From Paracoccaceae bacterium (GTDB lineage Bacteria > Pseudomonadota > Alphaproteobacteria > Rhodobacterales > Rhodobacteraceae): a stretch of DNA of 64,000 nt. The stretch covers positions 1-64,000 of the forward strand of contig JAKVCP010000009.1 in the NCBI GenBank assembly GCA_022448925.1, read 5' to 3'. The notes under the pieces were generated by a model. That model had not been told where the DNA came from. It did no database searches and saw only the letters and a list, made by a program, of their open reading frames with translations. Positions within the stretch are counted from its first letter, which is position 1. Each line of letters begins with the position of its first letter. Of the stretch, positions 39,425-48,457 are shown piece after piece. Position numbers and translations under genes: made by a program.

Positions 39425-40018
39425 TTACAGCAGCGTTACACCTGCATTTTTCATATCATCGCACGCCTTGTCAAAAGAGCCATTCAGATCAATCGCCCGG
39501 CACGATGCCAGGTGAACCGTGGCCTTGTACCCACAGGCGGCCGCATCCATGGCTGAATACGCGACACAAAAGTCTGTTGCCAAACCAACAAATGTCAGGT
39601 CAGTGATGGCACGTGATTTGCAATATCCATCAAGCCCGGTAGGCGTGGTGTGATCATTTTCGAAAAATGCCGAGTAGCTGTCGATCTCACGCCGAAACCC
39701 TTTGCGGATAATCAGATCGGCGTGACGGGTCTCCAGATCGGAATGGAACGCCGCGCCCTGGGTGCCCTGAACGCAATGGTCCGGCCAGAGGACCTGCGGC
39801 CCATAAGGCATCTGTGTCACCTCATAAGGGCCCTTGTCATCGTGCTGGCTGGCAAAACTTGAATGATCAGCAGGGTGCCAATCCTGGGTGAAAATGACCG
39901 CGTCGTAGTTCGTCATCATCGCGTTGACTGAAGCAACAATCCGATTGCCGTGTTCGACGGCAAGGGCACCGCCTGGACAAAAATCATTCTGAATGTCGAC
40001 GACAATCAAGGCTTGCAT
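39425..40018 (-). CDS. pncA: Nicotinamidase
   Basis: A 197-residue isochorismatase-fold hydrolase turning nicotinamide into nicotinate and ammonia. Catalytic Asp8 lies in VVDIQNDFCPGG, the lysine in IRKGFRREIDSYSAFF, and the nucleophilic cysteine in GLATDFCVAYSAMDAA; metal ligands are in the TQDWHPADHSSF segment. GAGGAG precedes ATG 40018. It is divergent from a phosphotransferase gene 93 bp away, and is followed on its own strand by the pseudokinase and pncB. Confidence 0.96.
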   Translation of the reverse strand: MQALIVVDIQNDFCPGGALAVEHGNRIVASVNAMMTNYDAVIFTQDWHPADHSSFASQHDDKGPYEVTQMPYGPQVLWPDHCVQGTQGAAFHSDLETRHADLIIRKGFRREIDSYSAFFENDHTTPTGLDGYCKSRAITDLTFVGLATDFCVAYSAMDAAACGYKATVHLASCRAIDLNGSFDKACDDMKNAGVTLL

Positions 40019-40111
40019 GGCAGAGCTCCTCTCATTTTGGCGGGCAATGTGTCTTGGAATTCGGTATGCCTGTGGGAAACACCCGTCAAGGCCAAGGCTC
40101 TGAAACTGCCC

Positions 40112-40996
40112 ATGACGCACGACCAAGTGACACTCTCGACGGCGCAGGCAACGCGACTTGTTGACCGCCAGTTTCCTGAATTCGCAGGCCAGCAAGTGCG
40201 CCCACTGGCATCTTCGGGGGCTGACAACTGGATGTTTCGCCTTGGCTTCCAGCATGTCCTGCGCTTTCCGCGTCGGCCCTCTGCGGTGGGCCTTCTTCGG
40301 CGCGAAGCCGAATGGTTGGCACATATGACGGACCTGCCTTTGCAGATCCCCGATTACGTGGCTCTGGGGGATCCGGGCGAGGGCTATCCCTGGCCTTGGG
40401 GGGTGATGACATGGATCCCCGGACGTCGTGCCGATCTTGCATCCCTGCGCAGTCCGACACAGGCCGCAAAGGACCTTGCGGCCTTCACACGGGCGTTGCG
40501 GGCCATGCCAGGCCAGGCCGGCCCGATTGCCGGATCAGCCAACCGGAATCGAGGCGCCCCCCTGGACCGACTGAACGAAGTCGCAACCGAGGCGATTGGA
40601 CAGCTCGGGGATCTTTTTGACACCCGCGAGATGCTGATGGTCTGGGACGCGGCACTGGGCACACCCAGTTGGACCGGTCCGCCGATGTGGCTTCATGGCG
40701 ACCTGAATACCGGCAACCTTTTGGCGCGTGATGGCGATCTGGCTGCCGTTATCGACTTTGGCCTGTTTGCGCGCGGCGATCCTGCGGTCGATCTGATGCC
40801 GGGATGGTTGCTGTTTGAGCGGACACAGCGCGAGGTTTTCCTGCGCGAATGCGGGCTGGACGACGACACGCTCATGCGCGGCATGGGCTGGGCACTGTAT
40901 GCAGGTGTTGTGGCTTTGGCACGTTATCGGCACTCAGATCGCCCCCTTGCACGAATGACGCACCGTGCAATTGCCGAAGTTCTGGGCGATATGTAG
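40112..40996 (+). CDS. Aminoglycoside phosphotransferase (APH)-family kinase
   Basis: A 294-residue small-molecule kinase of the APH/choline kinase fold. The catalytic loop is WLHGDLNTGNLLARDG and the metal loop AVIDFGLFARGDPAVDL, with VMTWIPGRRAD as the hinge region. Chromosomal members seldom confer resistance and often phosphorylate a sugar or metabolite; the substrate here is unknown. ATG 40112 is chosen because family members start just before the LSTAQATRLVDRQF helix; the ribosome site is weak. It is followed 67 bp later by a YegD-type Hsp70 gene on the same strand. Confidence 0.85.
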   Translation: MTHDQVTLSTAQATRLVDRQFPEFAGQQVRPLASSGADNWMFRLGFQHVLRFPRRPSAVGLLRREAEWLAHMTDLPLQIPDYVALGDPGEGYPWPWGVMTWIPGRRADLASLRSPTQAAKDLAAFTRALRAMPGQAGPIAGSANRNRGAPLDRLNEVATEAIGQLGDLFDTREMLMVWDAALGTPSWTGPPMWLHGDLNTGNLLARDGDLAAVIDFGLFARGDPAVDLMPGWLLFERTQREVFLRECGLDDDTLMRGMGWALYAGVVALARYRHSDRPLARMTHRAIAEVLGDM

Positions 40997-41063
40997 ATCT
41001 GACGGTTGCGCCTGTCGGTGTGCTCTGATAGCTGGCGCGCCTTTCCATTCCCCAGAGGCTGAT

Positions 41064-42281
41064 ATGGCGCGTCTTGGCATAGACTTTGGCACCTCCAATA
41101 CCGGCGTCGGCGTGATGGCCGGCGCAAGCCCCTATGCAATCCCACTAGAGCCTGGCGCGGCAACGCTGCCAACGGCCGTCTTCATTGACGGGGCAGACAA
41201 GCGCTATGTCTATGGAAGCGCCGCAGCGCGGGCGCTGACAGAGGGCACCGAAGGCCGGTTCATGCGTGGGCTGAAAAAGGTGCTGGGCACACCGCTTGCA
41301 CGCGAACCCCGGCGCCTCATGGGAGAGCAGCTGACACTCATCGAGGTGATCGCACGATTTCTTGCAGAGATTCGCATCCGCGCCGAAACCCACACCGGGC
41401 TCAGGTTCGATGCAGCCTTGTCCGGGCGTCCGATCCATTTTCACTCGGCCTCTGCCGAACGCGACGCGCACGCGCTGGAGGACCTGACCGAAGCCTACAG
41501 ACTGGCCGGGTTTCAAACCGTTGAGTTTCTGGCAGAACCAGAGGCCGCGGCATTGGCGGTCGGCGGTTCAGGGCGCATGTTGATCGTCGATATTGGTGGC
41601 GGCACTTCGGACTTTACGGTCTTCGACAGAGTGGACGGACAGACACATGTGCTTGGCAGCGGTGGTCTGCGCCTTGGCGGGACAGATTTTGATACAGCAC
41701 TCAGCCTCGCTCATGCGATGCCGCAACTTGGCCACCGCGCGTTGATTGGGGCCGAACTCGGCAGCAAAACTCATATGGCGCCACAGTCCCTGTTCAATGA
41801 CTTGGCGAGCTGGGAAAAAATCCCCTTTGTCTACGACGCCGCCCTGTTACGGGATGTGCGCCGCTGGTGCCGGCTGGCCCGGGACCCGCGTCTGTTCGAA
41901 CGGTTGGCAGAGGTACTGGAATTCCATCTTGGCCACGACGTCGCCTATGCTGTCGAAGCTGGCAAAATATCGGCCAACAGTACAGAAATCGGACAAATCG
42001 CGCTTGAAGTGGTGGAGCGGGGTCTGACCATCGACCTGCCCAAGGCCGCACTGACCGCCGAACTGGCAAGCTATGGCCACGAGATCGCCACCTGCGCGCT
42101 TGACACGCTGACCAAGGCGGGATGCACCGCAGACAGTATCGACCAGATTGTCTATGTTGGCGGCTCAAGCCTGTTGATGCCTGTTCGCGACGCCATTCAA
42201 GGCAGATTGCCCGATGCGCAGCCTCTGACAGCCGAAGTATTTACAGCGGTTGTACATGGTCTTGCGATTGCGGCAGAATAG
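41064..42281 (+). CDS. yegD: Hsp70-family protein, YegD type
   Basis: A 405-residue actin-fold ATPase. The phosphate loop LGIDFGTSNTGVGVM is at the N-terminus, followed by AEPEAAALAV, VDIGGGTSDFTVFD and IVYVGGSSLLMPVRDAIQ. It corresponds to the Hsp70 nucleotide-binding domain with only a short tail and no full substrate-binding domain, as in E. coli YegD. Its client is unknown. GAGGCTGAT precedes ATG 41064. It stands between the APH-family kinase and trhO, 39 bp before the latter. Confidence 0.92.
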   Translation: MARLGIDFGTSNTGVGVMAGASPYAIPLEPGAATLPTAVFIDGADKRYVYGSAAARALTEGTEGRFMRGLKKVLGTPLAREPRRLMGEQLTLIEVIARFLAEIRIRAETHTGLRFDAALSGRPIHFHSASAERDAHALEDLTEAYRLAGFQTVEFLAEPEAAALAVGGSGRMLIVDIGGGTSDFTVFDRVDGQTHVLGSGGLRLGGTDFDTALSLAHAMPQLGHRALIGAELGSKTHMAPQSLFNDLASWEKIPFVYDAALLRDVRRWCRLARDPRLFERLAEVLEFHLGHDVAYAVEAGKISANSTEIGQIALEVVERGLTIDLPKAALTAELASYGHEIATCALDTLTKAGCTADSIDQIVYVGGSSLLMPVRDAIQGRLPDAQPLTAEVFTAVVHGLAIAAE

Positions 42282-42320
42282 ACGGGCAACGCGTCCCACA
42301 ACTTTGCCTATCGGAATGCC

Positions 42321-43241
42321 ATGTTCACCGTCTGCGCTCTTTATCACTTCACCCGCTTCGACGACCCTGCCGCCCTGCGTGCGCCCTTGCTTGAGGTGTG
42401 CCGTGACCAGGCGGTGACGGGCACGCTTCTTTTGGCGCACGAAGGTATCAACGGCACCGTGGCCGGCCCCCAGGCCGGGGTCGATGCGCTGCTGGACCAC
42501 ATCCGTATGTTGCCCGGCTGCGCGGATATCGAGTGGAAGCTGTCAACTGCGCAAGACCGGCCATTTGCCCGTATGAAGGTGCGCGTAAAAAAAGAGATCG
42601 TCACGATGGGTCAGCCCGATGTCGATCCAAAGGCCTCTGTCGGGCATTACGTCGACCCCGCGGATTGGAACGCGTTGATTCAGAGCCCTGACGTCGCCGT
42701 GATTGACACCCGCAACGATTATGAGGTGGCCATCGGGACCTTTGATGGCGCTCTGGACCCCAAGACCGAGACCTTCCGCGAGTTTCCGGCCTGGTGGGAA
42801 GCCAACAAGGATCGCTTTCACAACAAGCGCATCGCAATGTTCTGCACAGGCGGTATCCGCTGCGAGAAATCAACCAACTACCTGATGAGCCAAGGGGTGG
42901 AAGATGTCTATCACCTGAAAGGCGGCATCCTGAAATACCTCGAAGAGGTCCCGCAAAAAGACAGCACCTGGCAGGGCGAATGCTTTGTCTTTGATGGGCG
43001 TGTTTCAGTCGGCCATGGGTTGGTAGAGGGCCCGCACATCCTGTGTCACGCGTGCCGTCATCCGATTCTGCCAACAGATCAAGAGCGGCCCGAGTACGAA
43101 CACGGCGTATCATGCCATCTGTGTATTGATCAGACCTCGGACGAAGACAAGGCGCGTTTCCGGGAGCGTCAAAAGCAAATCGCCCTGGCCGCAGCGCGCG
43201 GCGAACGACATCTGCATGCGGATGCCATAGACGACACCTGA
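42321..43241 (+). CDS. trhO: tRNA uridine-34 hydroxylase (rhodanese-related)
   Basis: A 306-residue protein. The N-terminal acylphosphatase-like part (LLLAHEGINGTVAG) is followed by the rhodanese domain with the active-site loop MFCTGGIRCEKSTNYL, then a Cys-rich C-terminal segment (CHACRHPI, CHLCIDQ). TrhO (YceA) introduces an oxygen-derived hydroxyl on uridine 34 of certain tRNAs, on the way to 5-methoxy- or carboxymethoxyuridine. The length fits the family. A short hairpin (CACCT-GATTT-AGGTG) surrounds its stop codon. Confidence 0.94.
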   Translation: MFTVCALYHFTRFDDPAALRAPLLEVCRDQAVTGTLLLAHEGINGTVAGPQAGVDALLDHIRMLPGCADIEWKLSTAQDRPFARMKVRVKKEIVTMGQPDVDPKASVGHYVDPADWNALIQSPDVAVIDTRNDYEVAIGTFDGALDPKTETFREFPAWWEANKDRFHNKRIAMFCTGGIRCEKSTNYLMSQGVEDVYHLKGGILKYLEEVPQKDSTWQGECFVFDGRVSVGHGLVEGPHILCHACRHPILPTDQERPEYEHGVSCHLCIDQTSDEDKARFRERQKQIALAAARGERHLHADAIDDT

Positions 43242-43676
43242 TTTAGGTGCACAGCGACCTCAGATTTCCGACCTCGGATCACACGCACAAAGCCCGGCAC
43301 CTGGCCCACAGGAAAATCATCCGAGGGGCAGCGCGGTGCACGCCACACCTGAAACAGCTATCGACGACCGCGCCATGTCTTCGTGCTCCGGCCGATGCAC
43401 CCGGACGATGATGAACAGGTCAACAGCCCGCGTCGCGCAAGGGGCAGAAATCGGGGCTTGGACGTAAATCCGGACAAGGCCGTCACAGGCTCGCCGACGC
43501 GGCGCGCCATATCACTGTCTGCTTTTCCAATCTGGCTTTTCAGATTTGTCTTTCACGAGCCAGCTGTTGTCACCTGCAACAGCGCAAACCCCATGTGAAC
43601 CTGCACTTTCCTGATCGTTGTGGATTTTGAAAACTGATTCCAAGGATTGACCCGCGGCCTGCGTCCAAGTCTTGTG
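43242..43676. other. 435-bp gap before the ECF sigma gene
   Basis: No gene is convincing here. A 71-codon frame at 43383-43598 is Arg/Pro-rich and lacks a ribosome site. The last third is A+T-richer and should contain the promoter of the sigma/VWA operon, but no box can be named with confidence. Confidence 0.5.
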
Positions 43677-44213
43677 ATGCGAATGGATGTAAGCGACGAG
43701 TCCCTGGCACTGGCCGCGGCAAAAGGCGACCGCGCGGCCTTTGCCGCGCTGTTAGAGCGCGTCTATGATCGACTGTTTGCGCTGGCCTTTCGTCTGACCG
43801 GCAGCCGGGCAGAGGCCGAAGACCTGACGCAGGACATTTGCGCCGCCCTGCCCGCCAAGTTGCGCAGCTTTCAGGGCCAGGCGAAAGTGACGACCTGGCT
43901 GTATCGCGTGGCCGTGAACGCCGCTCATGACCGGCGTCGGCGACAGACGACTCACGCCCGGGCCGCCGAAGGCTGGGGCGATTGGGAAACCAACCGCCGG
44001 GCCGCCAATGACGAAGATGCGCGGAAGATTATCGGTTTGCAGACGATGATCCGCGCTTTGCCAAACGATCTGCGTGACACCCTGGCTTTGGTGCTTGATG
44101 ACCTGACCCACGCACAGGCTGCCGACATCCTGGGCGTCTCGGAAGGCACCGTCAGCTGGCGTATCTCAGAGGCGAAGACGCGCCTGCGCAAGATGAAAGA
44201 GGGAATTGAATGA
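43677..44213 (+). CDS. ECF RNA polymerase sigma factor
   Basis: A 178-residue group IV sigma factor. Region 2 (YDRLFALAFRLTGSRAEAEDLTQDICAAL...TWLYRVAVNAAHDRRRR, about 24-85) and region 4 (LRDTLALVLDDLTHAQAADILGVSEGTVSWRISEAKTRLR, about 128-168) are intact. The exact start is uncertain: ATG 43677, ATG 43683, GTG 43674 and TTG 43647 are in frame and none has a good ribosome site. Its stop overlaps the ATG of the VWA gene as ATGA (44210-44213). That gene has the shape of a transmembrane anti-sigma factor, so the pair probably forms a regulatory couple. Confidence 0.93.
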   Translation: MRMDVSDESLALAAAKGDRAAFAALLERVYDRLFALAFRLTGSRAEAEDLTQDICAALPAKLRSFQGQAKVTTWLYRVAVNAAHDRRRRQTTHARAAEGWGDWETNRRAANDEDARKIIGLQTMIRALPNDLRDTLALVLDDLTHAQAADILGVSEGTVSWRISEAKTRLRKMKEGIE

Positions 44214-46195
44214 GCGACGATCTCGACGACCTCAAAGACCTGATGCAGGCCGCCACTCCGCAGGCCGACCCGGCGCGGAAGGCGGAAAACCTCGTCCTTG
44301 CGCAAAAAAATTTCGACGACCTCCAAGGATCAAAGGATAAGCGGCGTCTCAGCTCTGTTCGCTCCGATAAGGGGCTTTTCAGAGGAGTCATTCACATGTT
44401 TGCCAATTTCCCCCTGCGCGGCGCCCTGGTCAGCAGCACGGCAATTGTCGCCGTGGCCATGATCGCCGTCTTTCCGCAGTTTTCCGGCGATAGCGTCTCA
44501 AACGGGCCGCTGGGTGGGCTGACGAGCTTTTCGGGCAATTCCAGTCAAGAAACGCAAGTTGAACTCAGCGGCGATGCCGAACAAGCAATTTTGGGTCAAG
44601 GATCGGACTCACCCGATATTCACACTGATCTGGACGTTGAGTTTGAGCCCGGATTGGCTGAAACCGTTGTCGTCGAGGAAGCCGCCGAAATCTCACTCGA
44701 TGCCGTCGAAATGCGCGCACGTCCCTCGGCGCAACCGGTCGCCAGATCCGCGCCGCGCGGCTTGGCGCCGGCACTCACCGCCGAGCCGGCGATCATCGCG
44801 CCCGAGATCAACACCGAAACCTTTGCCAATGCTGACGACAACCCGCTGAAGGTGACAGCCGAAGACCCTGTCTCAACCTTTTCGATCGACGTCGATACGG
44901 CCTCTTACGCGGTGGTCCGCAACTCTCTGATGGCGGGCCGTTTGCCTCCTGTCGAGGCCGTGCGAATCGAGGAAATGATCAACTATTTTCCCTATGACTA
45001 CGCCGCGCCGCAGACTGGTCAAGCCTTTCGACCAACCGTCAGCGTGACCAACACGCCCTGGAACGAGGGCACGCAACTGGTCCACATCGCGCTGCAAGGC
45101 GCACAGGTGACAGAACGCCCGCCGCTGAACCTGGTCTTCCTGATCGACACCAGCGGCTCGATGAACCAGGCCAATAAACTGCCGCTTCTGAAACAGAGCT
45201 TTCGACTGATGTTGGGACAGCTGCGGCCCGAAGACGAAGTGTCAATCGTGACCTATGCGGGCAGTGCCGGACGCGTTCTGGATCCGACACCGGCGCGCGA
45301 GCGGGCCAAGATCCTGGCCGCTTTAGAGGCGCTGGATGCCGGTGGCAGCACCGCCGGACAGGCGGGTTTGCAACAGGCCTATGCCACCGCCGCCGAGATG
45401 GCCGAGGACGGGCAGGTCAGCCGCGTGATTCTGGCCACGGATGGAGACTTCAACGTCGGGCTGAGCGACCCCGAAGCGCTGAAGGATTACATCGCGGACA
45501 AGCGCGACAGCGGCACATATCTCAGCGTGCTTGGCTTTGGGCGCGGCAACCTTGACGACGCCACGATGCAGGCGCTGGCGCAGAACGGCAACGGCACGGC
45601 CTCTTACATCGATACGCTGAGCGAGGCACAAAAGGTGCTGGTCGACCAGCTGTCGGGCGCGCTGTTCCCGATTGCCGATGACGTGAAGATCCAGGTCGAG
45701 TGGAACCCCGCCGCCGTCGCCGAATACCGGCTGATCGGCTATGAAACCCGTGCGCTGAAACGCGAGGATTTCAACAATGACAAGGTGGATGCCGGGGACA
45801 TTGGCGCAGGCCATCAGGTCACCGCGATCTACGAGGTCACGCCCGTGGGGTCTGACGCCCGTCTGACGGACCCGCTTCGATATGGCGCGGCGACCGAGGG
45901 GCGCGATCCGAGCGAACTGGGCTTCCTGCGCCTGCGCCACAAGACACCCGGCGTTGAGGAGAGCCAGCTGATCGAAACCCCAATCCTGGCCGACATGGAC
46001 GAAATCTCACAGGATGCACGGTTCGGCATCGCGATCGCGGGCTTCGGACAGATCCTGCGCGGATCAGACCTGATGGGTGACTGGTCGATTGATGATGCCA
46101 TTGGCCTTGCAACCGACACCCGCGGGACGGACCCCTTTGGGTATCGGCAAGAGGCGATTGGACTGATGCGCCTGGCCAGTAGCCTGACAGACTGA
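44210..46195 (+). CDS. Membrane-anchored VWA-domain protein with anti-sigma-like N-terminus (YfbK type)
   Basis: A 661-residue protein. Residues 1-70 are charged and would be cytoplasmic, 71-91 form one membrane helix, and the rest is exported. After a low-complexity linker, a YfbK-type N-terminal domain (about 220-300, STFSIDVDTASYAVVRNSL) and a VWA domain with the intact MIDAS motif DTSGSMNQANK and ATDGDFNVG follow, then a DUF3520-like C-terminal part. The topology and the ATGA coupling to the ECF gene resemble a transmembrane anti-sigma factor whose sensor has been replaced by a VWA module; that role is inference, as no zinc-anti-sigma His/Cys motif is visible. Confidence 0.88.
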   Translation: MSDDLDDLKDLMQAATPQADPARKAENLVLAQKNFDDLQGSKDKRRLSSVRSDKGLFRGVIHMFANFPLRGALVSSTAIVAVAMIAVFPQFSGDSVSNGPLGGLTSFSGNSSQETQVELSGDAEQAILGQGSDSPDIHTDLDVEFEPGLAETVVVEEAAEISLDAVEMRARPSAQPVARSAPRGLAPALTAEPAIIAPEINTETFANADDNPLKVTAEDPVSTFSIDVDTASYAVVRNSLMAGRLPPVEAVRIEEMINYFPYDYAAPQTGQAFRPTVSVTNTPWNEGTQLVHIALQGAQVTERPPLNLVFLIDTSGSMNQANKLPLLKQSFRLMLGQLRPEDEVSIVTYAGSAGRVLDPTPARERAKILAALEALDAGGSTAGQAGLQQAYATAAEMAEDGQVSRVILATDGDFNVGLSDPEALKDYIADKRDSGTYLSVLGFGRGNLDDATMQALAQNGNGTASYIDTLSEAQKVLVDQLSGALFPIADDVKIQVEWNPAAVAEYRLIGYETRALKREDFNNDKVDAGDIGAGHQVTAIYEVTPVGSDARLTDPLRYGAATEGRDPSELGFLRLRHKTPGVEESQLIETPILADMDEISQDARFGIAIAGFGQILRGSDLMGDWSIDDAIGLATDTRGTDPFGYRQEAIGLMRLASSLTD

Positions 46196-46292
46196 GGCGC
46201 GGCGCTGTCGCCCCCAGCGCAAGGTCTGTATTCGGACAACGACTAGCGCAAATGATGCGTCGGCGGACGACGTAACGTGCTGTCGCGGGCAC

Positions 46293-46324
46293 AAAAATGG
46301 CCGCCCCGTTTGTTCGGAGCGGCC
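46293..46324 (-). terminator. Rho-independent terminator of the caspase operon
   Basis: On the minus strand GGCCGCTCCG and CGGGGCGGCC form a stem around AACAAA (46299-46324), followed by ATTTTT. It lies 20 nt behind the caspase stop and separates it from the convergent VWA gene. Confidence 0.8.
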
Positions 46325-46345
46325 TATCCATACTGTGGCAAGGGC

Positions 46346-47896
46346 TTAGCGGCTTCCCAAGATACCCCCGACAAGTCCACCAAAAAATGCGGCGGCGGCC
46401 GCATCGCCACTGCTTGACCTGCGCCGTACAGTACCACCACTGGACACCCGTGATGATCCACCTTGGGAAACCCGCGCCGGGCGGCTTGCCAGCCAGGATT
46501 GATATTGAATCTCTGAGTTGGCAACAAGCAACTGATACTGGGTGGCATTCAGATAGCTTGTGCCCACAAGACCATTCTGGACCTGCCATTGCTGGATGCC
46601 CGCTCTGGTTTTGCGCCCCCATGACCCATCAACACCACCAACGTTTATCCCGATTGCATTCAATCGACCCTGCACTGATTTCTTTTGATCGCGCGTCAAA
46701 TTCAGCAGGACCTCGGTATTTTGATCAGCCACCTGCATGCGCATCGGATCGGTCACCGCAAGGCTGAGCGGAGCAGCCAGCGAACGGGTTACCTTTTGTT
46801 TTGCCTCATCGTTCACTGGAACGGCAACCGAGGCAACAGCAACAGGCTCTTGCTCGACCGGCTGTACTGCAGCCTGCTGAACGGGTTGTGCCGGTGCCGA
46901 AGCGTCTTCGATACGCTTGATGGCATTGCGGGCAATCTGGGCAAACCGGCCTTGAGGGAAGAGATCAAGGTAGGCTTGGTAATCCGCGGGATCCCCGCTG
47001 TCCTTGGCAAGCTCTAACATGAACTTCTCTTCTTCGAAGGTGCTGGCACCACGTGCCGCCTGTGTCTGGACCTGTGGCTGAACCGGTGCCGCGGCAACAA
47101 CCTGGGGCTGCGGTTCCTGAATGGCGACAGGATTCAGAATCAAGTCGCCGTCCAGCGATGCGTTGATCCACGGGCGCTGCGCCTTTTCAGTCAGCTCCAT
47201 CACCTCTCCGGTGACGCGGTTCATGACGACGCTGATGTCGGTATTGGCCGCGCCAATGTGCTTAAGCAGCGCTTCGGTAAACGGAGAGTGATCTCCCCTG
47301 CCGTCCAGCGCAACATCGCCTGGACTTGTGGCGAAGGCAATCGCCAGACCACTGGTCCGATCCTCTACTTCGATCGGGGCCAAGCCACGGCCACTTGCAC
47401 TGCGGGTGTTCAGGCCAAGTGATCGCGCCACTTCGGATGGCAGCGGATTGTCACGACAGGCATCCAGAAAAACCAGGCTGGCGCCTGAGGCGCGCTGCGC
47501 CTGCTTGATGAAATCCTCGATCGGGGTGACTTCAAATTCCCAATCGAAGCTGTCGTTCAGCTTGGCATCCACCGGAACGAGGTAGTTTTTGCCTTTGACC
47601 TGAATGCCATGTCCCGCATAGAAAATGGCGGAGATCTCGGCCTCATTCGCGGCCCTGGCAAAGGTACGCAGCTGTCGGGTCAAATCATTCTGGTCAAGGT
47701 CGTAGCCCTCGACCACATCAAACCCCAGGCTTTCGAACTTGTCGGCCATGGCGCGCGCGTCATTGGCCGGGTTGGGCAGCGCCGAGACATGCTGATAGGC
47801 GCTGTTGCCAATCACAAGCGCAACGCGTTTCGCATGCGCTGCCGTGGCGAAGATGAACCCAGCAACAATCACTGCAAGTGTTTTCAGAAACGACAT
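46346..47896 (-). CDS. Secreted caspase-family peptidase (C14, orthocaspase-like) with peptidoglycan-binding domain
   Basis: A 516-residue protein with signal peptide MSFLKTLAVIVAGFIFATAAHA. The caspase p20-like domain (about 23-260) starts with RVALVIGNSAYQ and has the catalytic dyad His96 in FYAGHGIQ and Cys147 in VFLDACRDNP. A Pro/Gln/Val-rich linker follows, then a PG_binding_1 domain (about 400-455, GVDGSWGRKTRAGIQQWQ) and a Gly/Ser-rich end. Such proteins cut after basic residues in known cases. Here the enzyme would act in the periplasm, bound to the wall. AGAAGAGG precedes ATG 47896. An OmpA-like gene lies 21 nt upstream on the same strand. Confidence 0.92.
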   Translation of the reverse strand: MSFLKTLAVIVAGFIFATAAHAKRVALVIGNSAYQHVSALPNPANDARAMADKFESLGFDVVEGYDLDQNDLTRQLRTFARAANEAEISAIFYAGHGIQVKGKNYLVPVDAKLNDSFDWEFEVTPIEDFIKQAQRASGASLVFLDACRDNPLPSEVARSLGLNTRSASGRGLAPIEVEDRTSGLAIAFATSPGDVALDGRGDHSPFTEALLKHIGAANTDISVVMNRVTGEVMELTEKAQRPWINASLDGDLILNPVAIQEPQPQVVAAAPVQPQVQTQAARGASTFEEEKFMLELAKDSGDPADYQAYLDLFPQGRFAQIARNAIKRIEDASAPAQPVQQAAVQPVEQEPVAVASVAVPVNDEAKQKVTRSLAAPLSLAVTDPMRMQVADQNTEVLLNLTRDQKKSVQGRLNAIGINVGGVDGSWGRKTRAGIQQWQVQNGLVGTSYLNATQYQLLVANSEIQYQSWLASRPARVSQGGSSRVSSGGTVRRRSSSGDAAAAAFFGGLVGGILGSR

Positions 47897-47917
47897 GATG
47901 AACCTCTTCTCGCTGGA

Positions 47918-48457
47918 TTATTTCAAGGATGTGACGTTGATGAACTCAATTCTTTCATTCAGAGCGTCTGCAGGTGCCGTCGGGTTCGCCAACTTCATGT
48001 TGCCATAGCCCATCGGGATCAAATTCTCTTTCGGGATACCGTAAAACGTCACCAGGTGATCCACGACAATCTGCGCGCGACGCGAACTTATCGGCAGGGC
48101 ATCATTGGCGGCTGGCATATGTGCGCCAACCTGAAACGTGAAATCCCCAAGATCCGGATCAAGCATGGCCGCCGCGATAGAGCGCAATGCACTCATTCCT
48201 TCGTATGCGATCATGTGTCCGCCGGGTTCGAACTGCACATAAATCGTGTGTGCCGGCAAATCGTAGTTCGGAGGAATGAACTGGTCGGCAGACAACATTG
48301 CAGTCGCCGGATTATTGACGGAACGTGTTGTTGGCCCCTGATCCAGCGCGGTTACTATCGCGTCGACGATAGACCCGCCTTGCTGCGCCTCCGCACCATG
48401 TGTGACGGCCAGGCACAGCGCCCCCGCGCAAAATAGGTGAAAAACTGTCTTCATCAT
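47918..48457 (-). CDS. Periplasmic OmpA-like domain protein
   Basis: A 179-residue exported protein (signal peptide up to about AEA, HGAEAQQ). The C-terminal 100 residues resemble an OmpA/Pal domain: FTFQVGAHMPAANDALPISSRRAQIVVDHLVTFYGIPKENLIPMGYGN and a late LNERIEF, the place of the usual NRRVE. ATG 48457 is chosen because GAGGAA lies 5 nt upstream; TTG 48469 is also in frame. It is followed after 21 nt by the caspase, so both proteins may bind peptidoglycan in the same compartment and act together. Confidence 0.8.
   Translation of the reverse strand: MMKTVFHLFCAGALCLAVTHGAEAQQGGSIVDAIVTALDQGPTTRSVNNPATAMLSADQFIPPNYDLPAHTIYVQFEPGGHMIAYEGMSALRSIAAAMLDPDLGDFTFQVGAHMPAANDALPISSRRAQIVVDHLVTFYGIPKENLIPMGYGNMKLANPTAPADALNERIEFINVTSLK

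Noticed and set aside
43383-43598. 71-codon plus-strand frame in the gap before the ECF sigma gene.
   Set aside because: Arg/Pro-rich, no ribosome site, no recognisable motif.
43595-43620. TGAAC-N16-GTT resembling an EcfG general-stress promoter before the ECF gene.
   Set aside because: First base of the -35 (GGAAC) is off, and many Rhodobacteraceae lack the EcfG system; too weak to call.
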